Positions 24,999 to 32,772 of a DNA stretch of 34,544 nt are shown here, one piece after another; the first letter of the stretch is position 1; each line of letters begins with the position of its first letter. A program made the translations under genes and the position numbers. The stretch lies in contig CAZCYD010000029.1 in assembly GCA_964502735.1 (NCBI GenBank), positions 1 through 34,544 on the forward strand, given 5' to 3'. The notes beneath the pieces were generated by a model, which did not search any database, was not told the origin of the DNA, and saw nothing but the letters and a program-made list of their open reading frames with translations. The stretch comes from JACKAN01 sp964502735 (GTDB taxonomy: Bacteria > Bdellovibrionota > Bdellovibrionia > Bdellovibrionales > UBA1609).

Positions 24999-26939
24999 TC
25001 AATAGCTTTGTGTGTTTAACTCTATTTTTAATTTTTTATTTTTGGGCAATGGGCTTCCAGCCTCTGGCCAAGTTTTTGAAACCCGCCCACTACCCCGTAC
25101 TTCTAACTCGACACCCTTGCCGTTCAAACTTGTTAAAACTTCTCTCAATGTTAAGCCTTTTAAATCTGGAATAGAGTCTCCCGACCAAACAAAGTTAATA
25201 TTCTGTGAGTTAATTGTATTTGAAACTGTATTTTCTTCGAGAATATCTTTGCTACTTAAAAGAGTCGGTTCCAAACTAGATTGTCTAACCAGATATCCCG
25301 CAACTTTTGAAAAGACAGGGGCCGCAACCTTTGAGCCATAATACTCTTTTCTAGGATTATCAATGGCTACATAAATTACATATTTAGGTTTATTGGCTGG
25401 AACAAAACCTGCAAAACTTGCAATGTATGCCCCCTTTATGTACCCACCATTTAAATGGTCAACCTTTTGCGCTGTTCCCGTTTTTCCAGCAACGGGAAAT
25501 CCCTTTACTCTTGCTCCATACCCTGTGGACTTCTTTGCTGTTGCCGACATTAGTAGGAGCCTCATTGTTGCCGCGTCTTTTTCACTTAAGACCTGACGAA
25601 TTTTTTTTGCTTCAAAGACTGCTACATCATCTCCCATTTCTTTGTATATACGTTTAACCATAATGGGATTTACAAGCCACCCCCCGTTAGCAATAGCATT
25701 GTAGGCCATTGTTAGCTGCAAAGGCGAAACACTCACCCCGTGACCAAACGAAATATTGCTAAGAAGATGTTTACTCCATGGTAAAGGTTGCAGAATACCT
25801 TTTGTTTCGCTCCCAAATGTCAGATTAAATTTTTCGCCAAAACCAAAATTAGACAGAACATCTCTAAAAGATTTGTCCCCCACGTCAAAAGCCAATTTTG
25901 CCGTTCCAATATTGGAGGACTGAGCAAGAATCTCACTCACTGTTAACCAGCCAAAACTGTGTGAAGCGTCCGCTTCAGAAATTGTCCGTTTACCAATTTT
26001 AAACTTACCATTTTCACAAAAGTATTTACTATTGGGTTTAGCAACTCCCTTACTTAAAGCCGCCGCAACAATAAATGTTTTTAGAGTGCTTCCTGGTTCA
26101 TAGGCATCCAATAAAGCCCGATTCCTACGGATGGATAGAGAAAAATTTCCGGGTTGGTTAGAGTTGTAACCGGGAACATTGGCCATTGCCAATACTTCAC
26201 CAGTTTCACTATCAACAACAATTCCTAGAGCTGTGTCTGCATCATAACTGTCAACGGCGTGTTGCAACTCTCTCTCTAAAAAAAACTGTGTATTCGCATC
26301 TATTGTAAGTTGAATATTGGCTCCGTCCGGAAACTCGCTAAAAACTTGACCATTAATCAATAAAGGGCGCCCACGGGCGTCTCGACGAAGCTGGACTTGT
26401 TCAGTTTTTCCACTTAATACCTCATCAAAAAAGTACTCCAGACCTTCTAAGCCTCTACCCTCTCTACCAACAAAACCAATCGCTTGGGAGAACAGTGTCT
26501 CACTTGGATAAATCCTCTTTGGTTCTTCAATAAATCCGAGACCTTCTATCTCCCAATTGGCAATAGTGTCCCGATATTTTTTTTCCATTTGTCTTTTTAT
26601 CCACACAAATCGCCTGTCTTTGTTGAGCAGCTTTTTGTAAATTGTTTTAGAGTTAACGCCCACCACCTTTGCCAATTTTTGCGAAACCATCCCAGGGTTT
26701 TTGACTAGAGAGGGATCAGCAAAAAGAGAGTGGGAACTCACAGAAACCGCTAATTCCTTGCCATTGCGATCAATAATTGCTCCTCTTCTTGGTTGTAGAG
26801 TTAAAATCCTTTCGAATTGTTTTTTTTTCAACTCAGACAATCTTTTATTAGGAAGTACTTGTAGGTAGAAAGCCTTAGCAATAAGGCCTATCCATGCTAA
26901 AAATAGAATGAAAAAAACAATTAAAATTCTACTCTTCAT
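24999..26939 (-). CDS. ftsI: Septal transpeptidase FtsI (PBP3 class) with C-terminal PASTA domain
   Basis: FtsI cross-links septal peptidoglycan in complex with FtsW. The 646-aa protein has one N-terminal membrane segment (about 4-24), the RRGAIIDRNGKELA motif of class B penicillin-binding proteins, and a full transpeptidase active site: S284-T-L-K287, S341-S-N343 and K486-T-G-T489. The last 60 residues (IPDLKGLTLREVLTSL onward) form a single PASTA-like domain, absent from enterobacterial FtsI but known in Gram-positive and some other lineages. The ATG starts 2 bp after ftsL, so translation is probably coupled. Confidence 0.96.
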   Translation of the reverse strand: MKSRILIVFFILFLAWIGLIAKAFYLQVLPNKRLSELKKKQFERILTLQPRRGAIIDRNGKELAVSVSSHSLFADPSLVKNPGMVSQKLAKVVGVNSKTIYKKLLNKDRRFVWIKRQMEKKYRDTIANWEIEGLGFIEEPKRIYPSETLFSQAIGFVGREGRGLEGLEYFFDEVLSGKTEQVQLRRDARGRPLLINGQVFSEFPDGANIQLTIDANTQFFLERELQHAVDSYDADTALGIVVDSETGEVLAMANVPGYNSNQPGNFSLSIRRNRALLDAYEPGSTLKTFIVAAALSKGVAKPNSKYFCENGKFKIGKRTISEADASHSFGWLTVSEILAQSSNIGTAKLAFDVGDKSFRDVLSNFGFGEKFNLTFGSETKGILQPLPWSKHLLSNISFGHGVSVSPLQLTMAYNAIANGGWLVNPIMVKRIYKEMGDDVAVFEAKKIRQVLSEKDAATMRLLLMSATAKKSTGYGARVKGFPVAGKTGTAQKVDHLNGGYIKGAYIASFAGFVPANKPKYVIYVAIDNPRKEYYGSKVAAPVFSKVAGYLVRQSSLEPTLLSSKDILEENTVSNTINSQNINFVWSGDSIPDLKGLTLREVLTSLNGKGVELEVRGSGRVSKTWPEAGSPLPKNKKLKIELNTQSY

Positions 26940-26941
26940 TT

Positions 26942-27235
26942 TTATTTAACAGCAATTTGATCACCGCTCATATGGATAATTTGTCCAACTTCAGCTTCAG
27001 ACAATGTAAATTTAGATACGGCCATTTTTCTAAGTCTCTCAGGACTGGTAGCTTTTGCATACTCAATAACTTTTAGCCGATAACTGTCTTGCAGTCGCCT
27101 ATACTCACGGGAATCTTTTAGAACTGAATACCCCAATCTTCTAATTTCCATCTTTAAAAATACAATAAATAAAAGAGTAAAAATAATAATAAAAACACTT
27201 AAAACTGGTAGATACTCCCGCATTTTACTTTTCAC
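26942..27235 (-). CDS. ftsL: FtsL-like cell division protein
   Basis: The protein is a small bitopic protein of 97 aa with a membrane segment at about 9-27, followed by a charged helical, coiled-coil-like stretch (MEIRRLGYSVLKDSREYRRLQD), as in FtsL. Sequence conservation in this family is low, so the call rests on topology, size and position between rsmH and ftsI. The GTG start overlaps the rsmH stop as GTGA, with GGGAGG a few bases upstream. In E. coli, FtsL works with FtsB and FtsQ to activate FtsW/FtsI; no ftsB is in the window. Confidence 0.85.
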   Translation of the reverse strand: MKSKMREYLPVLSVFIIIFTLLFIVFLKMEIRRLGYSVLKDSREYRRLQDSYRLKVIEYAKATSPERLRKMAVSKFTLSEAEVGQIIHMSGDQIAVK

Positions 27236-28134
27236 ACACCCTCCCTTTGAAATATTCTCAACTTCGCACTCCTAGCACGAGGGTTCTCTTCAATTTCTAG
27301 TCCTTCGGCTTGAATCACTTTCTTTGTTAAGATTTTTCCATAATCCGAAGCAAATGACTTAAAAAGGTTCTTTACAATCCTATCTTCAGTGGAATGAAAT
27401 GAAATGACCATCAAGTACCCTCCTGGCACCAACATCTTCAATAAACTCTCTAAAGCTTCGCGAACAGAGTTCAACTCCTCATTTACCTGGATTCTTAATG
27501 CCAAAAAATATTGAGTTGCCGGGTGTTTGCCTTTTTTTCTCCAACCCTCAGACGCCGAAATCAACTCTGCCAATTCATCAGTTGTTTCGATAGGTCTTAT
27601 TTGTCTTTTTGCTACAATAGTTCTCACTACTTTGTTGGGAAACTTAATTTCTCCAAGGTGATAAAAGAGATCACTCAAGTTTTTTTCAGGCCATGTATTC
27701 ACAATTTCATACGCGCTTAAAGACTGGCTTCGATCCATCCTCATATCTAGAGGTCCTGACTTGTAGAAGCTAAATCCTCTTTCAGAATTATCTAACTGAG
27801 GTGAGCTAACACCCAAATCTAACAAAGCCAAGTCAGGACCGGTTCCCCCAAAAAAATCTCTGCAAAGATCTCCATGGTTATAAACGTTTACAAAGTTATC
27901 CTGAATTAAATAGAGTCGCTTCTCCTGGAGCCAACTCGCATACTTCTCGTACCCGTAGGCTATAGCTTCCTCGTCTCGATCAAAACCCACAACTTTTGAG
28001 TCTTTGTATCGATCCAAAAAAGCAATGGTATGACCTCCTCGGCCAAAAGTCCCATCAATTATCGACTTAGGTCTAACTTCATGAGACTCCAGAAAATCTA
28101 AAATTTTTTGCAAAAGAACGGGTTGATGTAGCAC
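27232..28134 (-). CDS. rsmH: 16S rRNA (cytosine-1402 N4) methyltransferase RsmH
   Basis: RsmH (MraW) methylates C1402 in the ribosomal P site using S-adenosylmethionine. The 300-aa protein begins LHQPVLLQKILDFL and has the SAM loop IDGTFGRGGHT, LALLDLGVSSPQLD, GFSFYKSGPLDMRMD, ALRIQVNEEL and VISFHSTEDRIVK, all diagnostic. The start is GTG at 28134 without a clear ribosome site; a candidate promoter puts the transcript start on this codon. It heads the cluster; the usual upstream partner mraZ is not present here. Confidence 0.97.
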   Translation of the reverse strand: MLHQPVLLQKILDFLESHEVRPKSIIDGTFGRGGHTIAFLDRYKDSKVVGFDRDEEAIAYGYEKYASWLQEKRLYLIQDNFVNVYNHGDLCRDFFGGTGPDLALLDLGVSSPQLDNSERGFSFYKSGPLDMRMDRSQSLSAYEIVNTWPEKNLSDLFYHLGEIKFPNKVVRTIVAKRQIRPIETTDELAELISASEGWRKKGKHPATQYFLALRIQVNEELNSVREALESLLKMLVPGGYLMVISFHSTEDRIVKNLFKSFASDYGKILTKKVIQAEGLEIEENPRARSAKLRIFQREGV

Positions 28135-28140
28135 TCTTTC

Positions 28141-28168
28141 AATCTAACAAATAAATGTGGCGCGTCAA
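28141..28168 (-). promoter_or_regulatory. Candidate promoter of the dcw cluster, leaderless at rsmH
   Basis: On the minus strand TTGACG (28163-28168, 5/6) and TAGATT (28141-28146, 4/6) stand 16 nt apart. The predicted transcript start, 7 nt after the -10 box, is the G of the rsmH GTG at 28134. The -10 match is modest, so this rests on spacing and the absence of a ribosome site. Confidence 0.4.
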
Positions 28169-28223
28169 TAAATTCCTAGGCGTTGGGAACATCAATTTCT
28201 GCATGATACACTTTGTTAAGCTT

Positions 28224-29201
28224 ATGATTGAATGTCCTAAATGCGGATTTTATCAACCCGAGGATCGTTACTGCGCCAACTGCGGCGTGGATATCGTGAA
28301 CTATCGCAAAAAACCCACAAAACTCTACAAAAAAGTACTTAACAATCCTTGGACCTACTTTGTTTTACTTCTGGTGATTACCCTAACTCTTATTCTTTAC
28401 ATCACAACCCAACCCCAATCTCAGCTTGCCAAAACCGCAAAAAATTGGATTCTCGCCCCCGAAGACAATGAGTCTCCCACTAGCCTAGAAAGCGCTTACG
28501 AAAGCCAGCCACTGGCGGCCTCCACAGATTTAAGCACGGACACCCAAAAGGAGGCCATATCCAATAATGAAAACCCTCTCGCAAATGAATCTCCCCCTGC
28601 CCCGGCTGTGGAAAAACCCCAAGATGTTCCTCCTCCTCCAAGCCCTACAACATTGGTGGTTACATTTATAGAATTTTCTCGTGCAGCTATGGATGGACTT
28701 TATAAACAATCACAGATTTTGACTGAAACTCCTGAAATGCAGGTGCTCAATTTAAAAAAAGACTCCCCTTTATCCTACTTAAAAGAAATTGATGGACAGT
28801 TAGATATATTGCCTGGGGGAGGTGAATCTCCCCTAGGAGAAAACCCGAAAATCTACTCATATATCTATAGTGACGAATCTGGAGAAGAATATGGGCTTAG
28901 CTTCCAAATTCAAGCCAAAGAAGCCAGTAAGCAAAACTTAAGCTTAGAGTATGATATTTTTCTGAATCTTAAAGGCACAGAAAACAAACCAGATCCCGTC
29001 ACTCAAAACTTTGAGGGCAGCTACCAAATTCCCATAAATACGGCCCTAGTGCTTTCAGGAATATTACCAAAGCAAAAACTACCTCAAGAGGCACTATCAA
29101 TATTGAGCTCAACACCCTTAAAAATTATGGAAAACCCCGAATTTCACGCCACTGAAGGCCCTAGCCTCTCGGAGTTCTTGATCCTCCTTAGCTACAAGTA
29201 A
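28224..29201 (+). CDS. Zinc-ribbon membrane protein of unknown function
   Basis: From ATG 28224 the protein has 325 aa. It opens with a zinc ribbon, C4-P-K-C7 and C17-A-N-C20, then a basic stretch and one membrane segment (about 44-61; YFVLLLVITLTLILYI). A Pro/Ser/Glu-rich linker to about residue 145 and a C-terminal domain of about 180 residues follow, presumably across the membrane. An in-frame ATG at 28203 and other upstream starts exist; I prefer 28224 because Cys4 then sits where zinc ribbons usually begin, though no strong ribosome site marks either. It is divergent from rsmH. Its last Lys codon and stop lie inside the left arm of the large palindrome. I do not recognise the C-terminal domain. 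Confidence 0.7.
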   Translation: MIECPKCGFYQPEDRYCANCGVDIVNYRKKPTKLYKKVLNNPWTYFVLLLVITLTLILYITTQPQSQLAKTAKNWILAPEDNESPTSLESAYESQPLAASTDLSTDTQKEAISNNENPLANESPPAPAVEKPQDVPPPPSPTTLVVTFIEFSRAAMDGLYKQSQILTETPEMQVLNLKKDSPLSYLKEIDGQLDILPGGGESPLGENPKIYSYIYSDESGEEYGLSFQIQAKEASKQNLSLEYDIFLNLKGTENKPDPVTQNFEGSYQIPINTALVLSGILPKQKLPQEALSILSSTPLKIMENPEFHATEGPSLSEFLILLSYK

Positions 29202-29341
29202 TAGCAATTCGAGAAAATAATTGTCTAAGCTTTTGTGAAGGCACCTCACGCGCAGTTCGGCAGCCTCAAGGCTGCCGCTGTTTGAGCATGAGGTGCCTTC
29301 ACAAAAGCTTAGACAATTATTTTCTCGAATTGCTATTACTT
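29196..29341. repeat. Large palindromic element, 53-bp perfect arms
   Basis: Bases 29196-29248 are perfectly complementary to 29289-29341. Inside is a second hairpin, CGGCAGCC (29258-29265) and GGCTGCCG (29270-29277), with a TCAA loop. A diverged half copy occurs at the right edge of the window (34494-34544), so this is a repeat family. Here it forms the end of the zinc-ribbon gene and separates it from tdk. Transcribed RNA could fold into a very stable rod and may stop transcription, but no T-run follows the outer stem. Confidence 0.93.
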
Positions 29342-29432
29342 TATATGTAGCGTAAGAGCCAGAAACTAAAGTAGAGTGAACGACCATACGCGTATATAAA
29401 TACTGATTCTTTTTGTTGTACCATCCCTCCTT

Positions 29433-30065
29433 ATGACTGAAACATATTTTAGACTCTCAACCAAACCCGGCTGGATTGAAGTCATTACCGGTTGCATGTT
29501 TAGTGGAAAATCCGAAGAACTTATTCGCCAAGTGCGAAGGGCGGAACTTGCCCGTCAAAAGGTGAAGGTTTTCAAACCTAAAATAGACATGCGATACTCG
29601 ACTAATGAGGTCGCCTCACATAATAACAACAGATCACCTTCAATCGTTATTGAAGACCCTCTTGAAATTCTCCAACATGTAGATATTTATACTCAGGTTG
29701 TCGGCATAGATGAAGCTCAGTTTTTTTCTGACTCTATCATTCAAGTTTCACACCAACTTGCAGAAGAGGGTAAGCGTGTGCTTATCGCTGGCCTCGATAC
29801 AGATTGGAGAGGGCTTCCATTTGGTCCAATGCCAAGTTTATTGGCTCAAGCCGAAGTTATTAATAAACAGTATGCAATTTGTATGGTTTGTGGCGAACCC
29901 GCCACGAGAACTCAAAGGTTGGTTAGCAACCAAAATAATATACTTGTGGGATCAACTGAAGCCTACGAGGCTAGATGCCGACGGCACTTTGATCCAGAGC
30001 TAAGTTTGAGACTTGAAAAAACAATGAAGGGTCATTCCTCTCACGCTGAGGCCAATCAAATATAA
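29433..30065 (+). CDS. tdk: Thymidine kinase (type II)
   Basis: Thymidine kinase phosphorylates thymidine to dTMP in pyrimidine salvage. The 210-aa protein has the P-loop GCMFSGKS (20-27), VFKPKIDMRY, the catalytic Glu94 in GIDEAQFF, and a zinc-binding lasso with C150-M-V-C153 and C182-R-R-H185, as in the E. coli-type enzyme. The ATG at 29433 has no clear ribosome site. It is followed by hpt, a purine salvage gene; salvage enzymes would suit an organism that lives on host nucleotides, but that is inference. Confidence 0.96.
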   Translation: MTETYFRLSTKPGWIEVITGCMFSGKSEELIRQVRRAELARQKVKVFKPKIDMRYSTNEVASHNNNRSPSIVIEDPLEILQHVDIYTQVVGIDEAQFFSDSIIQVSHQLAEEGKRVLIAGLDTDWRGLPFGPMPSLLAQAEVINKQYAICMVCGEPATRTQRLVSNQNNILVGSTEAYEARCRRHFDPELSLRLEKTMKGHSSHAEANQI

Positions 30066-30168
30066 AGGAGCTGCACCCGCCAGGGAAAAAGCTCAAAAAA
30101 TCTTGACGCATTTTATCCATAGATCTGGGTTGCAAATATGGGTTATAGGAGGCATAGTTCAAATCATT

Positions 30169-30699
30169 ATGGGACCACTCATCTTAAACACTTTATTAAA
30201 AGAAGAAGACATTCAATCTCGCGTCCAAGAAATGGGCACTCAGCTCTCTGATAAACTAAATAACAAAGAGGTTATCGCTGTGTGCGTACTCAAAGGCTCT
30301 TTCGTTTTTTACTCTGACCTCATTCGAGCCATTCACACAGATGTAATATGTGATTTTTTTGCAGTTTCCAGTTATGGCAACTCCATGAACTCATCTGGCC
30401 ACGTTAAGCTGAGTCTGGATTTGAATGCCAACATCGAAGGCAAACATGTCCTTCTCGTAGAAGATATCGTTGATACAGGCCTTACAATGAATTACTTGCA
30501 AAAAATACTTGAAATGAGAAAACCCGAAAGCTTAACAACGGCAACTCTCCTCCACAAGCCGACTGCCAAAAAAGTAGATTGCAAATTAGACCTGGTGGGG
30601 TTTGAAATTCCAAATGAGTTTGTTGTGGGGTATGGCCTTGACTATCAAGGACTCTACAGAAATCTTCCTTATATTGCACAAGTTCAAAATATGAACTAA
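30169..30699 (+). CDS. hpt: Hypoxanthine phosphoribosyltransferase
   Basis: The enzyme converts hypoxanthine or guanine plus PRPP to IMP or GMP in the cytoplasm. The 176-aa length is typical. LKGSFVF is at about 41-47, the PRPP-binding motif VLLVEDIVDTGLTM is at 94-107, and FEIPNEFVVGYGLDYQGLYRNLPYI closes the protein as in Hpt. I use ATG 30169 because the family starts with ILNTLLKEEDIQ-like sequence; an upstream TTG (30103) in the same frame gives extra residues that do not fit. An AGGAGG lies about 16 nt upstream, rather far. Confidence 0.95.
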   Translation: MGPLILNTLLKEEDIQSRVQEMGTQLSDKLNNKEVIAVCVLKGSFVFYSDLIRAIHTDVICDFFAVSSYGNSMNSSGHVKLSLDLNANIEGKHVLLVEDIVDTGLTMNYLQKILEMRKPESLTTATLLHKPTAKKVDCKLDLVGFEIPNEFVVGYGLDYQGLYRNLPYIAQVQNMN

Positions 30700-30708
30700 G
30701 CAAAGAAA

Positions 30709-31314
30709 ATGAAAAGACTCGCCCCCCAATCTAAACCTCTCAGATCAAGAGAGCAAATTTTAAATTTTCTATTGATCTTTATTACCTCTAACCTTGTTGG
30801 GTTTTCTGCCTCAGCTCAAGACTTAAATGACGATTATGAATATGAAAACCAAAGAGCTGTTCACTATCTGGATTCCTCTGTATATGAATGGGGCGGGCAC
30901 TTTGGCTACTTACTACCTCAAAGTATTGTGGGAGTTCGAGAAAACTACCCTCTAGTTGGAACTTGGTTTTCTCACCCAACCGCCTATGGATCTTTTGAAT
31001 ACAACCTCAGCACAATTAACTCGGCGGGAGTTTCCTTGTACGATTTGTCTCTTTCTCTACGAATTGACTTTCGCGTTTTTGATATTTTTGAAGGGTACCT
31101 CCGCCTAGGCGCTCAGGGTGTTCATTATCGCCCTGAGGGGTCTTCTGATTTCGCTACTTCATATGGGAGTCATCTAGGTTTTGGCAATTACATTCAATTT
31201 GCAGGCCCCTACTGGGGTCGGGTGGATTTTAAATTTGGTTTTGGCCCAGGAAATACCATGATCATTACTACAGGAGTAGTTTACAGGTGGGGACAATCCG
31301 AAAAATCCAACTGA
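30709..31314 (+). CDS. Probable outer-membrane beta-barrel protein
   Basis: The 201-aa protein has a long, basic N-terminal region followed by a hydrophobic signal (about 17-35, ending SASA). The mature part is rich in Gly and aromatic residues with alternating patterns (GGHFGYLLP, AYGSFEYNLS, SLSLRIDFRVF, GYLRLGAQGVHYRP, YWGRVDFKFGFG, MIITTGVVYRW) typical of small outer-membrane barrels, with about eight possible strands. No specific family is recognised. It starts 9 bp after hpt, so it probably shares that transcript. Confidence 0.6.
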   Translation: MKRLAPQSKPLRSREQILNFLLIFITSNLVGFSASAQDLNDDYEYENQRAVHYLDSSVYEWGGHFGYLLPQSIVGVRENYPLVGTWFSHPTAYGSFEYNLSTINSAGVSLYDLSLSLRIDFRVFDIFEGYLRLGAQGVHYRPEGSSDFATSYGSHLGFGNYIQFAGPYWGRVDFKFGFGPGNTMIITTGVVYRWGQSEKSN

Positions 31315-31329
31315 GCTTATACCAAAGTT

Positions 31330-32772
31330 CTAGTCTGGAATTGTGAGTTCTTGACCAGCTCTAACCGTACGAGGGTCCTTGATTCCATTGAGCTCCATAA
31401 GTTGGCGGAGATCAACGCGAAAGTCTAATGCAATTTTACTTAAGGTGTCTCCACTGGAAACCCTATATCTTTGACTTAAAGATACTTTTTTATTCTCCTT
31501 TGCTAATCCTTGATAACGGGCCACATAAGATTCGTACTCTGTTTCGGGAACAGAAATGTAATGCCTCTTGGTTAGATGCGCAGAACCTCGCCAAAAACTA
31601 TTTTGCAAGTGAGGATTGTATTTTCTTGCCAACACCTCATCGCCTAAAAAAATATCAACTAAATTCTTAGCTGAAAGAGTTTTTTCCAGAGTCATTTTTT
31701 TTGCCTTTAATTCTTTTTCTCTAAATACAACACCAAAATATTTCTCAGCACGCTTTTCTGCCTCTATGGCGGCAAGAAAGCTGGCATAAAAACTCGCCGA
31801 AGCAAATCCAAAACTTCCCTCCCGCAGATTTACAATTTCCACCAAGTTATCAGTGTTGTGCTTTTTAACTAATCGACTCATGCCGTAGGGACCATGGTTA
31901 TAACCCGTGACAGCCAAAGGCCAATTACCCAGCATGTTAAAGTTGCTTTTCATTTTTTTTGCAGCTGCTTCGGTGGCTCTGATTGGGTCGTTTCGCTCAT
32001 CGACAGTTGCATCTATCCTCATATATTGTCTACCTGTAGACCTCATAAATTGCCAAATCCCAGATGCTCCTACCCGAGATCGGGCATTCAAATTAAATGA
32101 GCTCTCAACAAATGGTAAACGAGTCAACTCCACCGGAAGCTGGTGTTCTCTAAATATTTTTTCCATCTCTCTAATATAACGACCAGAATGATATATCCCC
32201 TCTAAAAATCTATCTTTTTGACCCAATTGAAAGCGTAAACGCCCCTTTTTGGAGGCTTCTTTGAATTTATTTTTTTCTGCTACCCCAGCAAACATGTACC
32301 AATATTTTAGATCCTCCCCCTCCAACCCCGACGGGCTTGAATAGGCTTCTAATCTTTGTAACCTTTGCTCGATTCTCTTTTTAGCCTCTTTAACTCTCTC
32401 TAACCTCAACTTACTTTTCTTTTTTGAATCGACATCTGGCATAGACATGATATCTCGAAAATCAACTTCCTCATAAATAAGATGAACATATCGACTATCG
32501 TGTAAAACACCTTGGTCAGTTGTATATTTTGTGTAAATATCTAGCCAAAATGACACCCGATCTTCCATTCCCGCAGGGATTCCAAATACCCCGGGCCCAT
32601 ACCCCAATACATTTTCTTGGTTTTCATAATTTGGAGCCAACCACGGTTCGGCCTCTTCAAGGTTTACCTTTTCGTGGAAGCCATCCAAAGTAACAGGCGT
32701 ATTCTTATTAGCAAAAATTTGCTGTTCAGAATAAAAAATTATTAGGGTCATTATAATTATAAACTGTTTCAA
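31330..32772 (-). CDS. mltD: MltD-like lytic transglycosylase with LysM domain
   Basis: The enzyme cleaves peptidoglycan glycan strands to 1,6-anhydroMurNAc products in the periplasm. The 480-aa protein has an N-terminal signal (about 1-21), a region of about 160 residues with a charged helical part, an SLT domain with catalytic Glu223 in RLPFVESSFN followed by SRVGASGIWQFM and AVTGYNHGPYG, and one C-terminal LysM (about 433-479; YRVSSGDTLSKIA...LTIPD). E. coli MltD carries two LysM modules; here one is evident. The TTG start overlaps the dacB TGA as TTGA, with AGGGA about 9 nt upstream. It probably forms an operon with dacB. Confidence 0.93.
   Translation of the reverse strand: MKQFIIIMTLIIFYSEQQIFANKNTPVTLDGFHEKVNLEEAEPWLAPNYENQENVLGYGPGVFGIPAGMEDRVSFWLDIYTKYTTDQGVLHDSRYVHLIYEEVDFRDIMSMPDVDSKKKSKLRLERVKEAKKRIEQRLQRLEAYSSPSGLEGEDLKYWYMFAGVAEKNKFKEASKKGRLRFQLGQKDRFLEGIYHSGRYIREMEKIFREHQLPVELTRLPFVESSFNLNARSRVGASGIWQFMRSTGRQYMRIDATVDERNDPIRATEAAAKKMKSNFNMLGNWPLAVTGYNHGPYGMSRLVKKHNTDNLVEIVNLREGSFGFASASFYASFLAAIEAEKRAEKYFGVVFREKELKAKKMTLEKTLSAKNLVDIFLGDEVLARKYNPHLQNSFWRGSAHLTKRHYISVPETEYESYVARYQGLAKENKKVSLSQRYRVSSGDTLSKIALDFRVDLRQLMELNGIKDPRTVRAGQELTIPD
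31466..31491 (+). terminator. Weak terminator candidate inside the mltD-like gene
   Basis: TATCTTT (31466-31472) pairs with AAAGATA (31478-31484) and is followed by C and six T on the plus strand. The stem is short and AT-rich, about 150 nt past the barrel gene stop. It is listed because two other convergent pairs in the window place their terminators in the same way. Confidence 0.3.
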
